Translations under genes and position numbers: made by a program | Origin: Microcebus murinus | Lineage: Eukaryota > Chordata > Mammalia > Primates > Cheirogaleidae | Assembly: GCF_040939455.1 (NCBI RefSeq) | Contig: NC_134136.1 | Coordinates: forward strand, 72,286,501-72,350,500 | DNA length: 64,000 bases | Direction: 5' to 3' | Shown here: positions 1 through 11,750 of the stretch, piece after piece | Layout: the number at the start of each line of letters is the position of its first letter | How positions within the stretch are numbered: position 1 is the stretch's first letter | The notes under the pieces: model-generated | The model's database searches: none | Seen by the model: only the letters and a program-made list of their open reading frames with translations | What the model was told of the DNA's origin: nothing

Positions 1-893
1 AATTAGGAAGAAAAAATCAAATAACCCCATTAAAAAGTGGGCAAAAGACTTGAACAGAAATTTTTCTAAAGAAGACAGAAGAATGGCCAACAAACATATG
101 AAGAAATGCTCAACATCTCTAATCATCAGGGAAATGCAAATCAAAACCATAATGAGATATCACTTAACCCCAGTGAGTATGGCCTTTATCAAAAAATCTC
201 CAAACAATAAATGCTGGCGTGGTTGCGGAGAGAGAGGAACACTCCTACACTGCTGGTGGGACTGCAAACTAGTTCAACCTCTGTGGAAAGCAATATGGAG
301 ATACCTTAAAGCGATACAAGTGAATCTACCATTGGATCCAGCAATCCCATTGCTGGGCATCTACCCAAATGATCCAATGACACTCTACAAAAAAGACACC
401 TGCACTCGAATGTTTATAGCAGCACAATTCATAATAGCAAGGCTGTGGAAACAGCCCAAGTGCCCATCAATCCAAGAATGGATTAATAAAATGTGGTATA
501 TGTATACCATGGAGTACTATTCAGCTCTAAGAAACAATGGTGATATAGCACATCTTATATTTTCCTGGTTAGAGCTGGAACCCATACTACTAAGTGAAGT
601 ATCCCAAGAATGGAAAAACAAGCACCAGATATATTCTCCAGAAAACTGGTATTAACTGAGTAGCACCTAAGTGGACACATAGGTACTACAGTAATAGGGT
701 ATTGGGCAGGTGAGAGGGGGGATGGGGGAGGGGGGTGGGTATATACATACATAATGAGTGAAATGTGCACCATCTGGGGGATGGTCATGATGGAGACTCA
801 GACTTTTGGGGGGAGGGGGGAAGTGGGCATTTATTGAAACCTTAAAATCTGTACCCCCATAATATGCCAAAATAAAAAAAATTTAAAAAAAAA
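1..893 (+). mobile_element. L1 retrotransposon, 3' end (cut by window start)
   Basis: This is the last part of a LINE-1: the end of ORF2 (2-655), a G-rich 3' UTR (656-865) and an A-rich tail (about 868-893). The 3' UTR matches elements A, B, C and the 26.4 kb copy in this window, so it belongs to the young lineage-specific L1 group. It contains long G runs around 716-737 and 808-823, a feature common to L1 3' UTRs. The 5' part lies outside the window, so no target-site duplication can be identified. Confidence 0.95.
2..655 (+). CDS. L1 ORF2p C-terminal fragment (partial)
   Basis: This open frame encodes the last 217 or so residues of L1 ORF2p, downstream of the reverse transcriptase domain. 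It includes the cysteine-histidine motif CX3CX7HX4C (starting CWRGC and ending HCWWDC), which contributes to RNA binding in L1. It ends in NWY followed by TAA, as do the other ORF2 copies here. No stop or frameshift is visible in this part. The upstream endonuclease and RT parts are outside the window, so I cannot say whether the whole ORF is intact. Most genomic copies are dead, and this fragment alone has no known function. Confidence 0.8.
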   Translation: MRKKKSNNPIKKWAKDLNRNFSKEDRRMANKHMKKCSTSLIIREMQIKTIMRYHLTPVSMAFIKKSPNNKCWRGCGERGTLLHCWWDCKLVQPLWKAIWRYLKAIQVNLPLDPAIPLLGIYPNDPMTLYKKDTCTRMFIAAQFIIARLWKQPKCPSIQEWINKMWYMYTMEYYSALRNNGDIAHLIFSWLELEPILLSEVSQEWKNKHQIYSPENWY

Positions 894-3552
894 AAGAAGA
901 AGAGATCAATTCTGACACAGAGACAAGAAGACTATAACAGCCTTCCGTAGAAAAGAAGCAAGTAAATAATAAGAAAAAGGTTATGAAAATTAAAGTTAAA
1001 AAACATCATCATAAAGGTATGTGAAATAAAAGCAAAAGAAAGCCCCAGAAGAAAGGGGAGCACGTGAGAAAAAATTTAGAGTTTAGTATACGCATCCAAG
1101 AACACTGACATTCGTCTAATAGGTACTAAAGAGAAAGAGGACAAAACTGACAGGAAAAAATAATTGAAGTAACACTAGTAAAAGGATATGTGTCCTCAGG
1201 TAAAATGGGTTTCCCCATCACTGAATAAGATGCAAATTTAAATTCAAGCTAGAGATAAAGGATGTGAGACTAATTTCACAGAACAGTGTAAATGTCATTA
1301 ATCTTCAAAATTTGAAGTAGCAAGAACAGAAGCTGGATGGTGAAGAGAAGGAGCCCCAAATTCCTCTCTTTATAGGACAAGAAGACAAGGCCCGTTTCTA
1401 AACCCCACAGGTCAAAAATAAATATAGCTTAAAAATAAGCTTAAATTTTAAAAACGTTCTGTAAGAGACTTTAAGGCGTCAAAGTAAGTGGACTTCCCAT
1501 CGGTCCCAGCACGTGGTTGACGTTGAGTGTTGGCCAATCAGGAATCAAATGAAGGCATAATATTGAATTAGGGCCATATCCACCAAAAAAAAAATTTAAT
1601 TTTAAAAAATGGTTAAAATGATTGCCTCTAGAAAGACAGTGTGGGGATGGGAATGGAAAGGGAATTTAACACTTCGATTTGTAGCCTTCTCCGCTATTGA
1701 AATGTTCGATCCTCTCCATGAGGAGCCATTCTCCGAGTAAATAAACAAAGACACATGCTTGTCAACAAATAAAAAAAAAAAAAAAAAACCATTGAAGGTT
1801 AATTGCAATTACAATATTTTCATTTCTGAAAGTTCTGTTGGTCTTTTTCAGTATGCCTAACTCAATTTTTAATAATATTTTTCTCTTTTCTTATATTTTA
1901 GATTCATATATCTGTTTCTTTATTTATACACATCCATTTTACAGTCTTTATATGAGTATTTTGTTACCTGAAGTTTTGGAAATATAATCCTGCTCTCTCT
2001 CATGTCAGTGGACTCTCATGTTGGATTATTTGCTTGTGATTTTGGAAATTTAGATCACAAATTTATTCTTAGCCTTATGCTTAACAGTCTTGTAGTGTTC
2101 AAGTTGATGCCATGCCTCCTCAAGGAGATTTTGTGTTTGCTTTTGTATGTGCCAGCTAGGAACAGATTTTATATTGATTTCTCAGTTTTAGGGTTTCTGT
2201 GCTTTGCAGTGTCAGGTTGACCTGAAAAGTCACTGAGGGTAGGCTCCTGGTTATACATATTGAGAAAGTCCCCACTCCCCTGAAAAGCCCAGTAGAGACT
2301 GACAAGCTGCTTTTATCATCTCCCTGTGCCTTTACCAGTGGATGTTTGCTGGTTCTCTATTTCAATTATACACTGGCCAAACTTTTAGCTCCAAAACTCA
2401 TGTGGGACTTGTTTAAATATACTATCTACTACCCAACCATGAAAACCTCAGCAGTTCATAGCTAGCAAACTCTTCTTTAGTTTCCTCTTTGCCTTTGACC
2501 TATGGGGTGGCTCTTACTGTTTGTCCCTTACATGTTTATGCTCCCATTTCACGTAAACCCCTAAAAGGATGTTTGCTCCATTTTTATGTGTTTTGGCAGA
2601 TGGGTTATCACATTCCCTAATACGTGTCTTTAGGAGACAGTAAGACCTTCCTCAAAGTTATTCCTCAGGAATGACAAATTCAGTGAGATAAATTTGTGCT
2701 ATACATTAAAAAAACATAAAATGAAGAAAGAACACTCTATGTCTTACTCTCCCACAAAAAATGATAGAAGGGTCTATTATCTATGCTAAATATTCAAGAA
2801 AATGAGTCTAAGCGATATAAAAAATCTCCAAAAGTAAATTATGACATATAGCTATACATATAAACGCACACACAAAAAGCAATGATTCTGCCATACCTTT
2901 AATCCTCGTGGGACCAGATGATATTTTCCCAAGAGTCTTCTGTTTTAATCATTTGTCTTTTATATATATCAAGTGGGGAGTATTGTGGGGAATTACAATA
3001 TGAGACAGAGAAGAGAATAAGGTAGACATATTTCTAAAAATAGAATTTAAAATTCTATAACAAAAGTATACCAAATATTTCTCATATATCATCTGTATTT
3101 CTTCTAAAAGACCAGTGCATAATACTGATGGGATTCAAGACACGCTATCCCAAAATATGGCATCTTGACATTTGAGAAAACTGCAGATGCAGTTGTACCT
3201 TCCCCTTACTCTTTTCCCCTGAAGTAAGGAAAAAACCTAGGAAGCTCACTCTCTAACCTTCTCCCACCCTTTACTGAAGCAGATCATAAGATGCTCATTT
3301 GAGAGATGCCCTCCCCATACCCTGAGGAAAGGAACATCCTTAACATCCTTATTTCTGAAAACATTTAACTTAGTGAATAATGTAAAGCAACAGGACTTGT
3401 TAAGTTCTCCTTAGTTTTTTATTTTGTTTTATTTTATTTTTGCCTTTAGTTCATACCTCCTTTGTACAACTGTCCAGTCTTTATCAAATCATAAAACCAC
3501 ACAGGTTTCCCTGATTTTTTCTTTCTTGCTTGCTTGCTTGTTTGCTTTTTAC
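894..3552. other. Unrecognised intergenic sequence
   Basis: No gene is visible: the open frames are short, and the longest is 72 codons. A stretch at about 1600-1790 ends in a run of A's (1771-1788) and may be the tail of an old retrotransposon. About 3120-3400 has the texture of an old LTR, but I could not place either of them. The rest is AT-rich sequence without recognisable repeats. Confidence 0.5.
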
Positions 3553-3822
3553 ATTTTTTGTAGACGGAATCTTGCTCCTCTGCTGCCCTGGCTAGAGTGC
3601 AGTGGCGTCATCATAGCTCAAAGCAAGCTCAAACTCCTGGGCTCAAATGATTCTCCCCACTCAGCTTCCCAAGTAGCTAGGACTACAAGTGATTGCCACC
3701 ATGCCTAGCTTATCTTTCTATTCTTTTTTTTTTTTTTTTTTCCTTTTTGTAGAGACAAGGTTTTTGCTCAGGCTTGTCTTGAACACCTGGCCTCAAGCAA
3801 ACCTCCCACCTTGGCCTCCTGT
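3553..3822 (-). mobile_element. Alu SINE, dimeric, old (AluJ-like, strepsirrhine style)
   Basis: The reverse complement reads as an Alu dimer. The right monomer lies on the left (3555-3720: GTAGACGGAATCTTGCTC, AGTGCAGTGGCGTCATCATA, CTCAAACTCCTGGGCTCAA, AAGTAGCTAGGACTAC). Next come the T-rich linker (3724-3750) and part of the left monomer (3750-3822). The tail side is a degenerate T-rich/TTGC repeat (about 3505-3553). The 5' end of the Alu is missing, and no clear TSD remains. It is many substitutions away from a consensus, so it is old. Confidence 0.9.
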
Positions 3823-4364
3823 CCCTGTTTCTTTAGGTCTTTATTTTTGAATTCCTGCAGGTCACATAAACTTTATATTAAATAAGTTTGTATGCTTTTC
3901 TCCTCTTAATCTATCTTTTATTATGGGTTCCTCAGCCATGAGCATGGGTGAGGAAAAGATTTATTTCCCCCCTACAGTACTTACCATTGTATTATAGTGT
4001 TCTTTAATTACATATTTTCTACTCAATAAAGATTCATGGATCCTTTTCTCATTCAGAAAGTAATCCTTTTTTGCCTCAAGCCATACGTAGTATCTTTCAG
4101 ATACCTAGAAAACATGTCAGGTAATCCAAATTAATATTATTAGAATCCATTCTGGGATAGTAGTTCTTAAAATATGGTGGTTGGTTGGGTAAGAGAGCAG
4201 TTGTGCTTTATTTCCTACTGGCATACTTGAAATTTAAAATGATATTTCACGAATAATGACCATCCCCGATATTGTATTTGTTTTATTCTTTTTGTCAAAA
4301 TTTAGTTTTTTCATAATTGTCACTGAGTTGATTAATACCACATCTCTTTAAAATAATGTATTCA

Positions 4365-4510
4365 GTCAGGGTGCAGTGGCTCATGCTTGTAATCCCAGCA
4401 CTTTGTGAGGCTGAAGTCTTAGACCAGCCTGGACAACAAAGCGAGACCTCATCTCTACAAAAAAATAAATAAAAAGTTTACCCAGGCATGGTGGAAGGTG
4501 CCTGTAGTCC
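4365..4510 (+). mobile_element. Alu SINE, truncated, with internal deletion
   Basis: It starts GTCAGGGTGCAGTGGCTCAT, continues with TGTAATCCCAGCACTTTG, and then jumps from GAGGCTGAAG straight to TTAGACCAGCCTGG. The usual block of roughly 25-30 bases containing GGATCACTTGAGGCC is therefore missing. The A-rich linker (4459-4477) is followed by about 35 bases of the right monomer (CCCAGGCATGGTGG, CCTGTAGTCC), after which homology stops abruptly at 4510. Confidence 0.88.
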
Positions 4511-4849
4511 CCATTTCTAATAAGTGGTATGTTTTTTCTCTAACTCAAAATACAATGTTTTTTTTCCATGACACCATAGTTGTTCCCATTCTGTCAAACA
4601 TTAGACTCAGTGAAAACATACAGTACTTTGTACCAAGTATATGTAATTCATCAATCACCCATAGTATGTGGGAAGTGTTTGGAGATGGTTGGTGATGCTT
4701 ACTTATAGCACAGTTTCTACATTTGAAGCCAAGAGGCTAGGTCTGGTCCTCAGATAGTTCAACAAGATCCATTAAGTTAGGTAGGTATTACAGGATATTT
4801 TCTATCTACTGAACAATATATATTTGCTAAAAAATAAGCAAGCCTATTA

Positions 4850-5308
4850 TATTAGTTTGATAAGTTTGCTGTATTAAATGATCATAACTAGGTGGCTTAA
4901 AACAACAGAAATTTATTTTCCCATAACCCTGGAAGCTAGAAGTTTGAAATCAAGTTGCATACAGGGCCACACTCCCTCTGAAGGCTCTAGGAAAAAATTA
5001 TTCTTTGTTTCTTCCAGCTTCTGGTGGTTTCCAGCAATCTTGATATTCTTTGTCTTGGAGTAGAATCACTCCAATTGCTGCCTCCATCTTTACATAGCCT
5101 TCTTCTCTATTGTGTCCAAATCTCACTCTCCTTTATCTTATAAAGACACTGGTCATTGGATTTAGGGCCTACCCTAAATCCAGTCTGATTGTATCTCAAG
5201 ATACTTAACTAATTGCATCTGCAAAGACCCCATTTCCAAATAAGATTACATTCTGAGGTTCTGAGTACATGAATTTTGGAGGGGGGAACACTATTCAACC
5301 CACCACAC
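4850..5308 (-). mobile_element. MaLR-type solo LTR (MLT1-like), antisense
   Basis: The plus strand shows the reversed landmarks of this LTR family in order: TATTAGTTTGATAAG, GGTGGCTTAAAACAACAGAA, AATTTATTTTCCC, CTTCTGGTGG, TAAAGACACTGGTCATTGG, ATTGCATCTGCAAAGACCCC, and finally ATTCAACCCACCACA. The element is therefore a full-length or near full-length solo LTR on the minus strand. No internal retroviral sequence accompanies it. The exact subfamily name is uncertain. Confidence 0.75.
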
Positions 5309-5449
5309 TTATCAGTAGAAACATTATAATATTAACCATAGTAAGTTCAGTAGACTGTTATTTTTCACTATTATTGCTACCCTTAATATATCATTCTCAG
5401 TTGTATGGATGTATTTTTTTAATTTATTTTACAGTACACACAGAGATTC

Positions 5450-5625
5450 ATATGCATATTATCTCACTGAATTCTCATAACAACCCTAAAATAGATAGGG
5501 TGAGTATTAATATTATACCTTCTGTAAAGATCTCGAAACATAGAAAAGTAAAGAGACTTAATAAAATGTAAATGTGTTGTAAATATAGGGAAAGTGGCTT
5601 TAATTCAAGCAGGGCAGAAGAAAAG
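5450..5625 (+). mobile_element. MIR-type SINE, degenerate
   Basis: The order of landmarks fits MIR: ATTATCTCACTGAATTCTCATAAC, then CAACCCTAAAATAGATAGG, TATTAATATTATACC, AGAAAAGTAAAGAGACTTA and GGCTTTAATTCAAGC. The copy is heavily mutated, as expected for this ancient family. Confidence 0.6.
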
Positions 5626-5629
5626 CACG

Positions 5630-6985
5630 GTTATTATGAGTAGGATTGTGTTACATACAAGTAGTTCATCTCCTCTATTAGATTGAAAGCTGGTTGAGAG
5701 CATGGGCATAGTCTTAAAATTATTATCTTCCACATTTAACCTAATAGTCATTTATTCATTAATCATATATTAACTTTGCTTAGCCATTAATAAACACTCA
5801 ATTTACATGCTTGTTGATTAATTCTATAAGTGTTTGTAAATATCATCTGTGTACTATATGTCACAGAGTAGAACATGCATTATTCATTCTATATTTATAT
5901 ATTATTAATTTATTTATTTATTTGGGTGCGGTGGAATGAGATTTAATAACTTTCCTATCTCTTTGCAAGTTTTCTCCTCATTCATTAAGATGGTTTCCTG
6001 CAAGAACTGCCTTTGAAAATGAAAAATTATTCTATAGTTGATGGATGGAATCCGTAATATGGAACTGAAATGATAATATGGATCTGCAAACTAAAACATC
6101 TCATAGCCTGCAGTAGATTTTAACTGCTTATTTATGAAACCTTGCAAAGCAGGGTCTATAATGATATTGCTGCTAGACCCTTAGCTGTAACATCTATCAC
6201 AGAGGGTGGTGGTATAAGACTAAATGATAAATTGTTAAAGTCAAGTTACAATCAATATGCATACACTTGATATGAAATGTGTGACTTATGCACACTAAAT
6301 GCAATAGATAAAACTATTATGGATTCAATCTTTTTTTTTTCTCCCACTGGTAACCATCTTTAAGATAAATGGTGTAAATAACTTTATAAGAAGGTCACAC
6401 CTGATTTTATTCATCTATCCTCAAAACTAGCACAAATTACTTTTCTAAAGGCAAAAACACTTGTTTTTTTAATCTCAGCCATTATGCATGCCTCAATTAG
6501 CATGTGGATAAATTTGATAACACAGGATGACTCACGATTACGTTATCAATTATGCTTCTCACATACTTTTCATGTTTCTCCTGTGAATTCTTTCCCGTCC
6601 AACTGCACCCATTTAGACTGTCATCAGTTCTTTTTCTAGTATCATTCTAAGTTGTCTTCTCTATATATTGATCTATGTTGCACACCCAAATGCACACTTT
6701 GTCTGTATCATTCCTTCTTTTTCAATGTGAAAGCTTGCTGGTATGATGATAGAGTTTGGATGATGTGTTGTCCCAGGTAATAGTCATTAAACTGGAGTGT
6801 TTTATGGATCATGCATTCATTTGTTTTGTAATTAGCTAGAAATTGTAGGAGTTTCAGAAAAGGTAGAAGGGATGCCCAGTGTTACAGACACTATTGAGAG
6901 GTAATTTAGAGAAAGTAATTTTGTGGGCATGTAAACAATAATCTAGTAGTTTACTAAATCCTTCTGTAGTCTAAAATTTACCAAC
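5630..6985. other. Mostly unrecognised intergenic sequence
   Basis: About 5660-5820 has weak L2-like wording (AGATTGAAAGCTGGTTGAGAG followed by AATAAACACTCAATTTACATG), but this is not secure. The remainder has no open frame of interest and no repeat I can name. Confidence 0.4.
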
Positions 6986-6989
6986 ATGG

Positions 6990-7145
6990 CCCTTAGCCTC
7001 AGACACATCTAGTTCATATCTCAGCCCTCTTATTTATTATCTGAGTGAATAAGCAAGTTTCTTAATCTCTCTGAGCCTCATTTACTTTGCATAAAATGGA
7101 AATAATAATTTCAACCTAATGGAGTTGTTGTGCAGTTTAAATAGA
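6990..7145 (-). mobile_element. MIR SINE
   Basis: The reversed MIR order is clear on the plus strand: ATATCTCAGCCCTCTTATTTATTATCTG, AAGTTTCTTAATCTCTCTGAGCCTCA, AAAATGGAAATAATAATTTCAACC and GGAGTTGTTGTGCAGTTTAAAT. Confidence 0.9.
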
Positions 7146-7149
7146 CAAT

Positions 7150-7432
7150 CAGAAACTCAAGTGTCCATGGACAAATGACTGGATAAAGAAAATGTGGTGT
7201 ATATAAACAATGAAACACTAGCCTTTAAAACTAAGTGAATTCTGCCATTTGTCACAATATATAAACCTAGAGGATATTATGCTAAGTGAAATAAGCCAGT
7301 AACAGAAGGACAAATACTCCATGATTCCACTTACATGAGGTATCAATAATAGTCAAATTCATGGAAGCAGAGAGTACAATAGTGGTTGCTAGGGAGTGGA
7401 GGAGTGGAAAATGGGGAGTTGCTATTTAAAGA
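7150..7432 (+). mobile_element. Ancient L1 (L1M-type), ORF2 end and 3' UTR
   Basis: The order AACTCAAGTGTCCATGGACAA, GGATAAAGAAAATGTGGTGTA, GATATTATGCTAAGTGAAATAAGCCAG, GACAAATACTCCATGATTCCACTTACATGAGG and GGTTGCTAGGGAGTGGAG is the end of ORF2 and start of the 3' UTR of an old mammalian L1. It is far more diverged than the young L1s in the window. Confidence 0.85.
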
Positions 7433-7458
7433 GGTAAATTCACTATTTTCTCCTCTCA

Positions 7459-8104
7459 TGACACTCTACTGACACCACATGTGAGAATGTTTCCCACCCC
7501 AACCAATTCTTCAATTCACAGCAACCACTGTCTTTGGTATCCTACAGTTCAGCTCAATTCTGACATCAACTGTCCAGTGTTAGTGCAGTCCACAAAGGTT
7601 AAGGGCTCCATTCCACAAGACTGTGTCCTGTTTCAGATGCCAATGGCAAGTCTAGGCCTCTTGTACTTCTGATTGACCAGCTATAAATTGGGGATTCCTG
7701 CAACCCCCTCCTCAGGTTCCCTAATTTGCTAGAAGGGCTCACACAACTCAGGAAAACATTTACTGGCTTATTATAAAGGATACAACTCAGGAACAGTCTA
7801 ATAGAAGAGATGGAAAAGAGATGAGGCTGAAAGTTAAAAGTTCTAATCCATAGATTTCTCTTTCTGGTGACCAGCAACTATCCAAAAGGCCACCAAGCGT
7901 TGCCTCATTAGAACTAAACATGCTTCCGTCACTGAGGAAATTCAAGATTTGGAAATCCTGTGTCAGCAACCAGGGTCGAAGACCAATTATTAGAACAATA
8001 GATACTCCTAGAACCAGTATTACTAAGGAATTTACAAGAGTTTTAGGATCTCTGTGTCGGAAACCAAGGGCAGAGACAAAATATATATTTCTTATTGTGT
8101 CACA
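7459..8104 (-). mobile_element. ERVL-type LTR fragment, antisense (MLT2-like, subfamily uncertain)
   Basis: Landmarks resemble a reversed ERVL LTR: GAAGGGCTCACACAACTCAGGAAAACA, TGGCTTATTATAAAGGATACAACTCAGGAACAG, CACTGAGGAAATTCAAGATTTGG, and an end with CTGTGTCGGAAACCAAGGGCAGAGAC followed by TTTCTTATTGTGTCACA. Reversed, this gives a TGTGACACAAT start. I could not find a matching TSD pair. No retroviral coding sequence adjoins it. Confidence 0.55.
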
Positions 8105-8399
8105 TCATTCAGTTTTTGTTATTTTAAATAAATAAGTTCTAGAGATCTGCGGTACATTGTGCACTAAAATTTGATGAGAAGATCGATGTTAAGTGGTCTT
8201 ACCACATATAAACATTTTTATTCTGAATAAAATCCAGGATATGTATTCTATTTTATAGGTATCACCATGAGTGACCTTCTGGCTCCTCTCTGAATTCATC
8301 TTCTACCATTCACATCTGCATTTACTTCACTCTTGCCTTAAAAGCTTCCTTGTTGGTATTCCTAACCCAAACCTAATACAACACTATTCCTCACATGTA

Positions 8400-8805
8400 A
8401 ACAGTATTCTGGTTCACTTGGATATTTTCCTTCCTAGAATATTCTCTTTCTGGATATTCTCATTATTTGTTCTCTCATTTCCACTGGGTGTCTGCTTGAA
8501 TATCACCTTATGAGAGAAAGATCACTATATACAAAATAGCAACCACTCTCCCTCTAATACTCCCTGTTCCCTTTACCATGTATTATTTTTCTAGAGCATT
8601 TATCAATAGTTTAAATATTATTTCAACTGTCAACTTGATTAAAAGTGACAACGTTATTAATGTATCCTTCTACTAGAATGTAAGATCCGTTAAACTAACA
8701 ATTGTGTTTCTTTGTTCACTGCTTTATTTTCTAGACTGTATATATTAAACAGCAATGTCTAACACATTGTAGACATTTAATAAACAACTATACACTGAAT
8801 TAATG
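8400..8805 (+). mobile_element. L2 LINE 3' end
   Basis: The L2 landmarks run in order: TGCTTGAATATCACCTTATGAGAG, AAATAGCAACCACTCTCCCTC, TACTAGAATGTAAGATCCGTT, TTGTTCACTGCTTTATTTTC and TTTAATAAACAACTATACACTGAATTAATGAG. The copy is highly diverged. Confidence 0.75.
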
Positions 8806-9053
8806 AGATTCTAACCCTGTTCCTCCTACTAGTTGAAAATACATAAATTCAGACTTAAACATAGGATACAACTATGTCTTATCTGAATCCATTTGTGATC
8901 GAAAACATGGGATTGTTGGCTATGATAGCAATGTCATCAATGGTTATGTATCTGTGATTTTTTGTTTGTTTGTTTTTCTTACAGGTGAATGAAAATGTGA
9001 GGCCCATGTTGTACCCAACCAAAGTACATAACTTGCATAGCTGAGAAAAAGTT

Positions 9054-9078
9054 TTTGTTTGTTTGTTTGTTTGTTTGT
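9054..9078. repeat. (TTTG)n microsatellite
   Basis: About six tandem TTTG units. A shorter run of the same unit lies at 8960-8975. Confidence 0.9.
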
Positions 9079-9200
9079 TATTAATAAACCACATTGCTCC
9101 CTAGGGTTTTGCCAGAGTCAAGATGACTTCCAAAGCAGTTTTCTACTAGGCAGTGGTATTGGCATTGTCGAATATTACACCTAATGTACTGAATCAAAAT

Positions 9201-9208
9201 TACTTTTG
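9201..9208 (+). repeat. Left TSD of the 9.2 kb L1
   Basis: TACTTTTG here matches 10673-10680. With the preceding bases the pair reads AATTACTTTTG and AAATACTTTTG, that is, one mismatch in 11. Confidence 0.7.
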
Positions 9209-9770
9209 TTGAGAATTTTTGCATCTATATTCATAAGGGATATTGGTCTGTAGTTTTCTTTTTTAGTTGCATCCTTTCCTCGTTTTGCTATCAGGGTTAT
9301 GTTCACTTCATAAAATGTGTTGGGGAGGATTACATCCTTCTCGATGTTGTGGAATAATTTCTGCAGGATAGGCACCAGTTCTTCTTTGTAGGTGTGGTAA
9401 AATTCAGGTGTGAAACCATCTGGTCCAGGACTTTTCTTTTTAGGAAGGCTTTTTATTGCTGTTTCAATTTCAGTACTTGATATTGGTCTGTTAAGGAATT
9501 CTATTTCTTCCTGGTTGAGACTAGGGAGGCTATGTGTTTCTAAGAAATTGTCCATTTTCTCCACATTTTCCAGTTTGTGTGCATAGAGGTTTTTGTAGTA
9601 TTCATAAATTTTATCTTGTATCTCTGTGGCATCAGTTGTAATTTCTCCTTTATTGTTCCTGATGAAGCTTATTAGAGATTTTTCTTTTCTGCTTTTCATT
9701 AGTCTAGCCACTAGTGTGTCAATTTTGTTTATTTTTTCAAAGAACCAACTTTTTGTTTTATTAATCTCAG
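9209..9770 (-). pseudogene. L1 ORF2 fragment, inverted part (region just before and into RT)
   Basis: The minus strand encodes the ORF2 linker and RT start: the [10 protein letters not shown] block, a [20 protein letters not shown] motif typical of the L1 RT entry region, and [17 protein letters not shown]. The frame stays open from about 9770 down to 9224, but it begins and ends inside ORF2, so it is a fragment without function. At the codon where B and C share a stop, this copy has the normal tyrosine. Confidence 0.9.
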
Positions 9771-10430
9771 GAAAATGAGCAAGAAAAAAATCAAACAATG
9801 CTATCAAAAAATGAGCAAAGGACTTGAACAGAAACTTCTCAAAAGAAGACAGAATAATGGCCAACAAACATAAGAAAAAGTCTTCAACATCTCTTATCAT
9901 TAGGGAAATGCAAATCAAAACCACAATGAGATATCACTTAACTCCAGTGAGAATGGCCTTTATCAAAAAGTCCCCAAACAACAAATGCTGGTGTGGATGC
10001 AGAGAGAGAGGAACACTCCTACACTGCTGATGGGACTGCAAACTAGTTCAACCTCTGTGGAAAGCAATATGGAGATACCTCAAAGCGATACAAGTAGATC
10101 TACCATTTGATCCAGCAATTCCACTACTGGGTATCTACCCAAAAGAACAAAAGTCACTTTATGAAAAAGACACCTGCACTCGAATGTTTATAGCAGCACA
10201 ATTCACAATTGCAAAGCTATGGAAACAATCCAAGTGCCCATAAATTCATGAGTGGATTAATAAAATGTATGCATATGTATACCATGGAATACTACTCTGC
10301 TTTAAGAAACAATGATGATATAGCACCTCTTGTATATTCCTGGATAAAGCTGGAACCCATTCTACTAAGTGAAGTATCTCAAGAATGGAAAAACCAGCAC
10401 CACATGTACTCACCAGCAAATTGGTATTAA
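9771..10430 (+). pseudogene. L1 ORF2 C-terminal fragment
   Basis: The plus-strand portion starts within the [18 protein letters not shown] region, keeps the cysteine motif partly (CWCGC), and hits a TGA at 10028 where related copies read a tryptophan (CTGGTGGGAC became CTGATGGGAC). A second frame change follows near 10240-10270. The ORF ends NWY then TAA at 10428-10430. Confidence 0.88.
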
Positions 10431-10774
10431 TGGATCAACACCTAAGTGGACATATAGGAATAACATTTATTGGGTGTCCGGAGGGTGGGAGAGGGGAGGA
10501 GGCGAGGGGTATATACAACCACAATGAGTAAGATGTGCAACGTTTGGGGGATGGACATGCTTGAAGCTCTTACTTGAGGGGGAGGGGGGCATGGGCAATA
10601 TAAGTAACCTTAACACTTGCACCCCCATAATACACTAAAATAAAAAAATAAATTAAAAAAATAAAAAATAAATACTTTTGCTTTCAAGTTTTCTAGTTGA
10701 GGTGACAGAGTACTTTCACAACTTAAGATACATTAGTGCCTTGTCTTCCCTCAAAACAATGCAAAGTTTTCTCA

Positions 10775-11395
10775 GAGCCAAGGCCTATAATCTCCTTCAG
10801 ACCCTCTATGACCTGGCCTTGCATTATCTCTATGACTTCATTTCCTTCTATTTTCCGCTTTTTTCACTCTGCTTCAGCTATCTTAGCCTCCTGGTTATAA
10901 CTCAGAAAGGCTGTGAAAGCTTCTAAGTTTTGCAATTGCTGTTCTCTCTTAGAATATTCTTTTGCAATATATCCTCCTGGTAACACTCATTTATTCCTTT
11001 AGCTCTTTATTCAAAAATTGCCTTCATAGTGAAGTTTTACATTATCACACTAATTGGTTATCAGAATTACATTCTCCATCACTTATTAATCCCCTTCCCT
11101 GATTTATTTTCTCTCCATAGCTCTTATGATCATCATAATATATACAAATATATATGTATATATATATCAGATATATAATATATATGAAAGCATGTACATA
11201 TACATGTCATATACACACACATGTACATATGTATGCACATATAATTTTAGCTTTTCATGGTCTGTCTCATCTCATTAGAATATAGCTCTATGAGAGTAGA
11301 GAATTTTGTCTGTTTTATTCACACCTGATATTTAGTATGAAGCCAGATACTTACAGATATTCAACAAGTATTTGTTGAATGATTGAAAAAAATGA
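10775..11395 (+). mobile_element. L2 LINE, 3' region
   Basis: The L2 order is clear: ACCCTCTATGACCTGGCCTTGCATTATCTC, CTGCTTCAGCTATCTTAGCCTCCTGG, CTCTTTATTCAAAAATTGCCTTCATAGTGAAG, TTCTCTCCATAGCTCTTATGATCATC, GTCTGTTTTATTCACACCTGATATTTAG and a tail with TCAACAAGTATTTGTTGAATGATTGAA. It is interrupted by a TA/CA-rich simple repeat at 11137-11245. Confidence 0.88.
11137..11245. repeat. TA/CA-rich simple repeat inside L2
   Basis: Alternating purine-pyrimidine dinucleotides (ATATAT, ATGTACATAT, ACACACACATG) that have expanded inside the L2 copy. Confidence 0.85.
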
Positions 11396-11539
11396 AAAAA
11401 TGAAGCATTACAATTATCCTATTTTAAAAACTCACTTTAAAAGGAACTTTCCTAGTGAATGTTACAATCATCTAAATTAACTTTTTAATTATTTGTGCGT
11501 ATGTAAAATTTTTCTAATTTATTTTAATAGGCGACCTAA

Positions 11540-11750
11540 TAATAATATTCATAGCCAACATTTTGAGTGTTTTCTATTTTCCAGACATAATGCTAAGCAC
11601 TTTACATATAATCCTGCTAAAGACCACGCAAGAGAAATATAGATAATCACATTTTATACATGAGATAACTTAATAAAAAATAACTTTATTAATAGTGGCA
11701 AAGCTATCAATGGTTGTGCTGACATTCAAATTGAAGTATGTGTTCCCCAG
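11540..11750 (+). mobile_element. MIR-type SINE
   Basis: AATATTCATAGCCAACATTTTGAG, AGACATAATGCTAAGCACTTTACATATAATCC and ATTTTATACATGAGATAACTTA follow the MIR order. The 3' half (AGTGGCAAAGCTATCAATGG, GACATTCAAATTGAAG) is weak but in place. Confidence 0.65.

Larger units (their letters stand above)
9209..10672 (+). mobile_element. L1 with inverted 5' segment (twin priming)
   Basis: The 3' part (9771-10672) is in plus orientation: ORF2 C-terminus, 3' UTR (10431-10640) and A-rich tail (10640-10672). The 5' part (9209-9770) is ORF2 sequence on the minus strand. The ORF2 section between the two parts is missing. A short TSD brackets the whole. This is the expected product of twin priming, where a second primer copies the same L1 RNA inward during insertion. 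The 3' UTR is related to but more diverged than that of A, B and C, indicating a somewhat older subfamily. Confidence 0.9.

Noticed and set aside
555..870. Minus-strand frames over the L1 3' UTR (also at 38688-38957, 56099-56407, 58480-58749)
   Set aside because: The same antisense 3' UTR sequence occurs in each L1 copy and stays open because of its G/C runs. It recurs because the repeat recurs, not because it codes.
2002..2220. 72-codon plus-strand frame as a small gene
   Set aside because: Hydrophobic low-information sequence in AT-rich DNA, with no homology I recognise and no conserved context.
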